Of a stretch of DNA of 64,000 bases, positions 57,592 through 64,000 are shown piece after piece. The first letter of the stretch is position 1. Every line of letters begins with the position of its first letter. Both the position numbers and the translations under genes were made by a program. The stretch covers positions 1,618,501 to 1,682,500 of the forward strand of contig JAIWND010000001.1 in NCBI GenBank assembly GCA_025330725.1, given 5' to 3'. The stretch is from Chlamydoabsidia padenii. Taxonomy: Eukaryota; Mucoromycota; Mucoromycetes; Mucorales; Cunninghamellaceae. Under the pieces are notes generated by a model that worked only from the letters and a program-made list of their open reading frames with translations, made no database searches and was not told the DNA's origin.

Positions 57592-58397
57592 TTACAATCC
57601 TTGATAACATGTCCTTGTTTTTCGCACGCGAAGCACCGAATTGTCTTATTTACCGGTTTCCTTTCTTGTTGCTGTCTTGGTTGGCGCGGTTGGTAAGGTC
57701 GGCGTGTCGTGGCGTAATCCAGATCCATCGGTTGAGGTCCATCATACCCATTGCTTGGTCGAAGGGGAGGAAGGGGAGTAAGATAATTCATGCCTTGCAC
57801 CATCGCCATGGACTGTTCGAAAGAGAGAGCCAAAATTTCCGCCGCGTCCTTGGATTTTGGGAATTCTTTCATAACATGCGCACGCACCATGGGTTGCAAT
57901 CCCCGAATGAAGCGATCCTTAAATTCGTCGTCCGTCACCGATGGTAATAGCAGCTCCACGTCATGAAAGGCATTAACATATTCACGTACCGATCCAGTTT
58001 GTTGTAAGTTGGCCAGTTGGTCCCTAGCTTCTTCATGAGCGTTGATAGGTCTAAAAGCCGAGCGTAGTAGCTTTTTGAAGTCATTCCAATCCACCGTATC
58101 TTCGCCTCTGGTCTCCATTCGTCGCCACCATACGTCTGCACCATCCCGGAGTAAAGTCACCGCATAATCCACCTGTCTATCGTTTGCCAACCGAGTGAAT
58201 TCGAAATATCGTTCCACCGAACGGAGCCAACTGTCAACCATTACTGCATTACGAATGCCCGAAAAACAAGGCGGAGGAGGTACCTTAACCATAGTCGCTG
58301 CTTCTCGTTCCTTCCTTTCGTCCAACAAAAGCTTGGTGCTGATCATCAATGTTTGCAGTGTTTGTGCCAAGTCTACGTTTTGAAAGTTGTCGGTCAT
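57552..58397 (-). CDS. gag: Retrotransposon Gag
   Basis: An open frame of about 281 residues runs from the first ATG (MTDNFQNVDLAQTLQTLM). The frame is open for eight more codons upstream, from a GTG. Residues ~40-200 are the retrotransposon gag capsid region (FSGIRNAVMVDSWLRSVERY, DWNDFKKLLRSAFRPIN, VREYVNAFHDVELLL, FIRGLQPMVRAHVMKEFP). Near residue 254 is one CCHC knuckle, CFACEKQGHVIKDC. Gag packages the element's RNA. It ends 23 nt after the slippery heptamer where pol takes over. Confidence 0.93.
   Translation of the reverse strand: MTDNFQNVDLAQTLQTLMISTKLLLDERKEREAATMVKVPPPPCFSGIRNAVMVDSWLRSVERYFEFTRLANDRQVDYAVTLLRDGADVWWRRMETRGEDTVDWNDFKKLLRSAFRPINAHEEARDQLANLQQTGSVREYVNAFHDVELLLPSVTDDEFKDRFIRGLQPMVRAHVMKEFPKSKDAAEILALSFEQSMAMVQGMNYLTPLPPLRPSNGYDGPQPMDLDYATTRRPYQPRQPRQQQERKPVNKTIRCFACEKQGHVIKDCKWLKDLKDKARSD
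57573..57579 (-). promoter_or_regulatory. Putative -1 ribosomal frameshift heptamer T TTA AAA
   Basis: In the gag frame the heptamer falls exactly as X XXY YYZ (GAT TTA AAA GAC). Slipping back one base moves ribosomes into the long pol frame, 18 nt before the gag stop. This phase match is what programmed -1 sites show. No downstream pseudoknot was modelled. Confidence 0.6.
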
Positions 58398-58423
58398 CGT
58401 TGAGATATCGTAATTAGCCACAA

Positions 58424-58430
58424 GCTACCA
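58424..58430 (-). other. Putative primer binding site (TGGTAGC)
   Basis: One base inside the 5' LTR the minus strand reads TGGTAGCTTG. TGGTAGC is complementary to a tRNA 3' end GCUACCA, as in fungal initiator-Met tRNA. The match stops after seven bases. Confidence 0.5.
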
Positions 58431-58431
58431 G

Positions 58432-58689
58432 TGTCGTTTGAACTATAAGACGAGTATTCCTTTTTTATATCAGGTGAAGAATAATGTTTTTATTAAAAGT
58501 GAAGTCTACATATATATATACTATTCTATTATCGGAGTCTATGGCTGAATTGGTTATATCGAAGCATCTAGATGTTAAAAGATTTATCGAGAGAGAAAGA
58601 AGAGAAAGAAGAGAAAGGAGAAAGAGACAAAAAGAAATTTCCAGATTGATATCTAATTTTCCAGAGAAAATCACTTTTTATCTCCGACA
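58432..58689 (-). repeat. 5' LTR of the retrotransposon
   Basis: 258 bp, TG...CA ends, same sequence as the 3' LTR. It is followed outward by the GATT target duplication and then the tRNA-Pro gene. Confidence 0.95.
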
Positions 58690-58728
58690 GATTAAAATCC
58701 CGCTCAATGCGAAAAATAGCAAAAATTA

Positions 58729-58801
58729 GGGCTCCATCGGGATTTGAACCCGAGACCTCACGCACCCAAAGCGTGAATGATACCACTACACCATAAAGCC
58801 C
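58729..58801 (-). tRNA. tRNA-Pro (anticodon UGG)
   Basis: The minus strand folds as a tRNA. The acceptor GGGCTTT pairs with GGAGCCC (two G-T pairs), and the D-arm contains TAGTGGTA. The anticodon arm CACGC-TTTGGGT-GCGTG has anticodon TGG. The T-arm CTCGGGTTCAAATCCCGAT contains a B box (GGTTCAAATCC). A TTTTT terminator follows at 58725-58721. No intron is seen. The sequence strongly resembles the known yeast tRNA-Pro(UGG). The retrotransposon lies just downstream. Confidence 0.93.
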
Positions 58802-59068
58802 TACAACGAATGTTTTGCTTAAATGTACTATATAAAGCACAACGTCGGAGTGTCAAAAATACGTGTTCTGATTGGACAATTGGAAGTGTCCTTGAACCCC
58901 TCCCTGAACTGATATTGTTGGGAGTATGGGCTCTACTTCTCTGCTTTCTGGTACATATTTGGCGATAATTAGAGTTATAGAAGACATCAAGTTACTGGGG
59001 TCGAATGAGATTTATTTTCTTCAAAATAGTGAGGAAAGAAAGGCCAAAAACGGAGACACCCAGAAAAG

Positions 59069-59084
59069 CGGGATTTGAAAATAT
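59069..59084 (+). promoter_or_regulatory. Recurring element upstream of the PPP1R21-like gene (GCGGGATTTGAAAATA)
   Basis: It lies 75 bp before the ATG at 59159, the same spacing as at MSH3 and uL23. Confidence 0.45.
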
Positions 59085-59158
59085 AATCATAAAATTGCCT
59101 TCCTTCGTTTTCCCTCTCCTCTTTCTTGTATTTTTTTTTTTTTTTAATTTTTATTGTC

Positions 59159-59518
59159 ATGTCAGATAGTATCATTGCAAGACACACCCAAATCAATGCA
59201 GGTAGGATTTACAAATGATATCAAACAAGGCTATTATAATAAACTCGAACAACTTTTTATAGGCGCGATTTTACCTGACACTGCAGAAGAACTGGCTCAA
59301 AAGTATCAAACACTCTTCCAAGAATACTCTCGGTAAAACAAACGATCTTGCTGACTCTGCGATTATCCCTCCATTCTTACTTTTATTTTTATATCTTTGG
59401 TATTCTTATTAGGCTAAAAGCTAAACACACAGTTTTGAAAAAGGCGGTCAAAAAGGTATGGTATACTTATCACAAGCTCTCCCTAGACAGTCATCAGTTG
59501 ATTTCTCATCTAACTTTA

Positions 59519-59557
<39 letters not shown>

Positions 59558-61797
59558 TACTAGGAACGAACAGACAACGCCTCACTTCAAGGGAATGTCA
59601 AGGAAAAGGAAAAAGAACTACGAAAGGTAAACGACAAGACGGTTGATTAATTTGGTGAATCTACAGGGCATAGCTCACTCACTTTTTTTTTTTTTTTCTC
59701 GTTTCGAATACAGCTTCAGGGGCAATTGGACGTCTTGGCATTCCATAACGAACGATTATCGAAACGTATAGAAGCTGTACAAGAACTGGATACTGTAAGG
59801 ATAACATATAAAGCTACCGAAGTGTGAAATGATATATGGACTAGCTTTCTCTCTCTCTGTCTCCTTTTTTATGTAACTATAGAAAGAATCACACTTCTCC
59901 TTACTGGGTGGGACGATCAAAAAGGCACTGGAAAAAAGCACACAAGCGCTTGATGCGGCCAACATGGATCTAGCCAAGAAGATTGAAGAAAATGGTAAAG
60001 AAGGTGGTGTCTCTAGTATATGATTATTAACTTGGTTCTGTATATCATTACAGAGGAACTCCATGCCGAACTATCTGAAATCAATCATATATATACCGAT
60101 AATCTCAATGGACTTTATACTCAAATCGCCACATTGGAAAAACGTATTGGTGAACTTCAAAATGAACGGGCTCTACTGCACTCTGAAAGCTCCAGTCAAT
60201 CTTCGGTATTGGTCAAGGAAAAGGCGGATCTGGAAAAGACAATCAATCAATTACAAGATGAACTATCAACGTAAGTCAAACTAGACAATAAATTTATAAT
60301 ATTCATATCCACCCTTGTGTTATTCCCATTAGAAAAACACGACTAGTGGATGAATATCAACAACAGATCAAACTAAAGGATGATCATTCACAATCAGAAA
60401 CAGATCAGGCTATCATCTCTCAACTCAAGGCGGAATTGATAGAACAATCAGCGACAACAGGACAACAAATCAAGGAACTGGAGATAAATATTGCGGATTT
60501 GAACAACACCATCAGCCAACTCAAAGCACAGCATGCGGAGAAATCAGAATCAGCGGCGGCCAACACTAGAAGACTGGAACAAGAGCTCTCGGATCTGGAA
60601 ACCACCATGACACAGCTACAAACCCAACTATCGAATGATACATCTGCAGCAAATGATAAACAGCAACGGATAGAAACCATGGAGAAGGAAATTGCCGATT
60701 TACAACATACCAACACTCTTTTGACACAAGCTAATGATACCTTGGCGTTTGAAAAGGATGCATTGATCAAAAACAACACATCTCTCCGGATTGAAACTAC
60801 AGGCGCCGTGGACCAATTGACCAAGGAAGTACAGGAAAAGAAACAACTTTTGGACAGCATGGAGGAAAAGATCGGGCACTTGGAAAATGAACTAGAGGAG
60901 CAGGTAAAGATCATCGTGTTTTGTAAAAAGAAAAAGGAAACCATATAACCATCCTGACATGTATACATTTTATCTATAGCAACATCAATTAGCGACATTA
61001 CGAGCTCAAGTGGCTTCTTATGAACAGTTCATTGCTGATAAAGATTCACCAAAAAACTCAAATACAAATGGAAACGATCTACATAATGACGATGACGATG
61101 ATGATGATGATGATGACGACGACGAACCCTTTGTGTATCCCGTACCTTCTGATCAAGCCATATCGCCTACCAACAATGGGCTCCAGGATTCAGATACTTA
61201 TACTAAAGATAGCAGCAACAACACGAATGGACATCACAAAACACAGGTAATAGATGGCATCCATTGATCCTTAACTCACACCCTTTTTATTTTAGAATGA
61301 TGATGATGATGATGATGATAAAGCCTTAAAAATCATGATCCAGGAACGGGAAAACAAATTAAAACAATACTATGAAGATCAAATGGAACAATTGACCGAA
61401 AAGGTAAGTCAAGTATACATATATAAAAAAAAAAGGTGGGGCGGGATGGAAATCAAGTGGATGATGGATATTGACCTTTTATTGGATAGTTACAAATGGC
61501 CGATAGCAAAGCAGGTCGATATTTCAGTATGGTAGATACTCTAAAAGAAAAACTGGCCAAGGAAAACGACGAAAAACATGCTTTACACCAACACATTGAA
61601 CTTCTCAAGGATGAAGTGGCCAAGGCCAAGGTATGTCAACGGATTAAAAGTGAATGTTATCTAATATGATTGTCAAAATACATTGGTAGGAATTACTCTC
61701 AACAACAGAATCGAAATATCAAGAACAATTGGATGCCCTTACTGAATATACCTCCACTCTCCAAATGCAAGTGCCTCAGGCCCAAACACACACATAG
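59159..61797 (+). CDS. PPP1R21: PPP1R21/KLRAQ-like coiled-coil protein (FERRY Fy-2 homologue)
   Basis: About a dozen exons read from MSDSIIARHTQINA to QVPQAQTHTstop. The N-terminal part is the recognisable one. LAQKYQTLFQEYSRLKAKHT, then VLKKAVKKE and KELRKLQGQLDVLAFHNERL, match the KLRAQ domain of PPP1R21 in order and spacing, and KKIEENEELHAELSEI follows as in that family. The remaining two thirds are long coiled coil (LEKRIGELQNERALLHSE, RRLEQELSDLETTMTQLQ), interrupted by two Asp runs coded by GAT/GAC (61089-61123 and 61299-61319). In animals this protein is a core of the Rab5-linked FERRY complex on early endosomes. An endosomal tether role here is inference. Confidence 0.75.
59521..59552 (+). 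repeat. T32 homopolymer in a PPP1R21-like intron
   Basis: Thirty-two T bases form the polypyrimidine tract before an acceptor. Length may vary by sequencing error. Confidence 0.85.
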
Positions 61798-62339
61798 GAT
61801 AGTTTTACATTCTTCCCCCCTTATTATCATCTAAGTATTATATACATATCTACCTACTTATATATATGATGATCAATTGACATTTTTTATACATAATAAA
61901 CTACTTTGACACACCATGACTTGAAGTTATGCAACAGATGGTTGAATTTATGCGGGACATAGACCGGGATTTAAAATTTGTAAAAGCCAGCGAAGAGGGA
62001 GTTTGCACCTCTTGACTTGATTATAATATCACATCATATATTGACACAAATGTTACAAAAGTATAAAACAGTAATCCAAATTTATTTTTTCTATCTTTTA
62101 TTAACACCACCAACATTAACATAGTATAAAAGTTATTCCAAATAGTTCTTTGCATACTCCAAATGCAGAGTCACCCAAGCAGAAGCATTTACCCCATGCG
62201 CACAAGAAGAGTCCATGACAAATAATAATCGATTTTGCTTTATTCACCATAACCAAATTATCGACCACCATATAAAGTTAAAAAGAAGTCAACTTTATTT
62301 TCTTTTCTACACTAGATTACTATATAGACGACACCACCA
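61798..62339. other. Convergent spacer
   Basis: About 540 bp between the PPP1R21-like and SR-protein 3' ends. It holds a copy of the recurring element at 61962-61977 (GACCGGGATTTAAAAT), far from any start codon. No gene was seen. Confidence 0.5.
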
Positions 62340-63296
62340 TTATGGGCTTCTGCTTCTGGATCGTCGAGAACTGAGGCGATCGTCTGGTGAATCTGCACCT
62401 TGATATTCACGTCGTGAATCTGTTCGTCGAGGAGAGTGAGAGCGAGAGCGAGAGCGAGAAACCCGACGGTGGCGAGCTGGTGATCTAGTTTGGCGAGGAG
62501 ATGGCGAGCGAGAATAGGACTTGGCACGGCGACCACGTTCATGACGAGAAGGAGAAGGGGTGCGAGATCTACGTTTACTTGATGTCATGTCACTACGATT
62601 TCCACCTCTTCCACCACCACCAGTACGAGCACTACCATCAAATTGTATTAAAAGAGGGGGTGAGAGAGATGTGTGAATATAATTGTGATTAAATCAACTT
62701 ACGGGCACTCTTGGGCTCGGTGGCCGGTTTCACCACATTCACTAGATATGAGAATAAAAAAAAAAAAAAGTTAGATTCCTATCTATCATATCAATGCAAT
62801 AAAAACTTACAAACATCTGTTTTCACTGAATCTTTGGGCACGTTTACCACTACCCATTGGCAAAGAGCTACCAAAAAGTATCAGTCAATAATGTAATTAT
62901 CATCCCTATGTATATATATATTTCCGACTTACCATTCACGAGCACTATATCATAAAGTCCAAGAGATAACCATCATTATTCAATTAGATGTAAGAGATTA
63001 AATGTTGTTTTATGATTACTTACAAGTGACCTATACGAAAAAGATAACCATTATAACCTGTTAGTATTGACGACAAACTTTTTATACAACAAAATATTAC
63101 CTGATTCTCCACAATTATAGCACATTGATTGAGGTGCGTCGTTTCCACCACGGTCGCGCATTCGATCACGGCCACCATCACGGTCATAGGAGGGTCGTTG
63201 TCGTCTTGCAAATTGTACTTGAATACGTTCACCTTCTAATCTAGTTCCATCAAGTCGACGAATAGCATCAGAAGCATCTAGGATCAATAGAGGAAG

Positions 63297-63340
<44 letters not shown>

Positions 63341-63845
63341 AGGGTAGGTCAGAATTCACCCATAGGGATCTACAAACCAAGCCCATTATTTACCACGAGG
63401 ATCCTAAAAAAAAAAAAAAAAAGAAGAAAAAGAGAGTATATGTTAGTCTATACCTATCCAGTTTTAGTTTTTTCCGTTGACTTTTAGTACCTCGAATTCC
63501 ACAAATGCAAAGGCGCCCTATAAAGTAAAACAAAGAGATGAAACAATGAGTCCTTTGTTAACAATGTCTTTCCCCCCTTCCCCATATCCAACTTACCATG
63601 ATGACCACGTCAGTAATACGACCATATCGACCCATTAAATCCTTCAAATCGCGTTCACGTACGTGACGATTGATATTACCTAACACCCGAAGATCAGAGC
63701 AGCAAGTAATAATACAAAGTGTTTAAAAAAGTAAAGTCAGTTTTTAATGATTGAGTAGTATCATTATTTTACAATACTTACCCACATAGAGTCTACCACT
63801 AGAGTCACGCCGTCTATCGTCATGATCTCTTCTTGAGTAAGACAT
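62340..63845 (-). CDS. SR splicing factor with RRM, two CCHC zinc knuckles and RS tail
   Basis: Nine exons read from MSYSRRDHDDRRRDSSGRLY to SRRSRSRSPstop. The RRM has RNP2 RLYVGNI and RNP1 GAFAFVEF, then EDPRDASDAIRRLDGTRL and IQVQFA. Two CCHC knuckles follow, CYNCGESGHFAREC and CFECGETGHRAQEC, then a Gly-rich spacer and a long RS domain (SRSPSPRQTRSPARHRRVSR...). The layout is like SRSF7/9G8 and plant RSZ proteins but with two knuckles. It should bind pre-mRNA and promote splicing. Three internal exons are microexons: 63394-63403 (10 nt), 63024-63030 (7 nt) and 62933-62944 (12 nt). Each is required to keep the RRM helix or the first knuckle intact. Confidence 0.9.
63298..63343 (+). repeat. 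GATA/GA microsatellite in SR-gene intron
   Basis: About seven GATA units followed by a GA run lie inside an intron beside the 10-nt microexon. Confidence 0.85.
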
Positions 63846-63931
63846 TTGTTGTAATGATAAAAAAAAAAAAAAAGGAAAAGAAAGGGAGAAGCAAAAAGGA
63901 GAAATAACAAAATTTTATAGGGAGGGGGCTA

Positions 63932-63946
63932 CGGGGTTTGAATAAT
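63932..63946 (+). promoter_or_regulatory. Recurring element upstream of the SR gene (CGGGGTTTGAATAAT)
   Basis: It lies 87 bp upstream of the ATG at 63845. A second, weaker copy (CGGGGTTTACAAAT) lies at 63971-63984. Confidence 0.4.
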
Positions 63947-64000
63947 CCATATTTAGGACCAGACTATAATCGGGGTTTACAAATTACCCAGCCTGTCCTG

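Larger units (their letters stand above)
53686..58689 (-). mobile_element. Complete Ty3/gypsy-type LTR retrotransposon (5004 bp)
   Basis: Two LTRs of 258 bp (53686-53943 and 58432-58689) read as identical. They start TGTCG and end CGACA, and the element is flanked by the 4-bp direct repeat GATT (53682-53685 and 58690-58693). The element reads on the minus strand in the order LTR, primer site, gag, pol, LTR. Pol order is protease, reverse transcriptase, RNase H, integrase, which defines Ty3/gypsy. Both frames are open. Identical LTRs and intact frames point to a recent insertion. The 5' LTR's outer edge is 39 bp from a tRNA-Pro gene. No chromodomain is visible after the integrase. Confidence 0.95.

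Noticed and set aside
63298..63343. Regularly spaced repeats considered as a CRISPR-like array
   Set aside because: They are simple GATA/GA microsatellites in an intron of a eukaryotic gene, with no spacers.

Overview
The window looks like nuclear DNA of an early-diverging filamentous fungus, most likely a Mucoromycota (Mucorales-type) species. The evidence is a dense set of intron-rich genes with short AT-rich introns, long poly-A/T runs, a class I/II-type chitin synthase, an Sth1/Brahma-type SNF2 ATPase, an MSH3, and a PPP1R21-like (KLRAQ) protein of a kind not found in the common yeasts. All gene models were built by eye from reading frames, splice signals and remembered family sequence, so individual exon borders carry some uncertainty.

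Layout: 0-4 kb holds the tail of a C2-like protein, ribosomal proteins uL23 and eS12, a small WW-domain protein and a small helical protein. 4.4-11.4 kb holds an unrecognised low-complexity protein, NADPH-cytochrome P450 reductase and an ADF-H/coiled-coil/PH protein. 11.4-12.9 kb is non-coding with two copies of a diverged repeat. 12.9-20.4 kb holds MSH3 and an allantoate-permease-like MFS transporter. 20.7-23.8 kb holds a chitin synthase, followed by a 1.8 kb gene-poor stretch. 25.6-32.2 kb holds an ArAE/ALMT-like membrane protein, a ubiquitin-like/eS31 fusion and a TTC7/Ypp1-like TPR protein. 33-37.2 kb holds a tandem pair of GH5 mannanase-type genes. 37.2-39.4 kb is non-coding with two more copies of the repeat and two orphan exon-like pieces. 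39.5-43.5 kb holds a long-chain alcohol oxidase (GMC) and eS8. 43.9-52.1 kb holds the SNF2 ATPase, the PP2A catalytic subunit and an EF-hand protein.

53.7-58.7 kb is a complete, apparently recent Ty3/gypsy LTR retrotransposon. Its two 258-bp LTRs read as identical, it is flanked by a 4-bp duplication, and gag and pol are open and joined by a -1 slippery heptamer. It sits 39 bp beyond the 3' end of a tRNA-Pro(UGG) gene. 59.1-63.9 kb holds the PPP1R21-like protein and an SR splicing factor (RRM plus two CCHC knuckles plus RS tail).

The most interesting signals are: (1) a recurring element, WTTYAAAYCCCGNC or its reverse complement, found 70-130 bp upstream of many start codons, resembling both a CDE/CHR cell-cycle element and a tRNA B box; (2) a ubiquitin-like moiety fused to eS31 that has lost the Ile44 patch, Arg72, Arg74 and four lysines while keeping the Gly-Gly cleavage site; (3) microexons of 7, 10 and 12 nt in one SR-protein gene, 13 and 14 nt in two other genes, and tiny terminal exons in all four ribosomal-protein genes; (4) sense-strand (GGAT)n tracts at the 5' ends of three ribosomal-protein genes; (5) a diverged dispersed repeat family that carries the promoter-like motif at one end.
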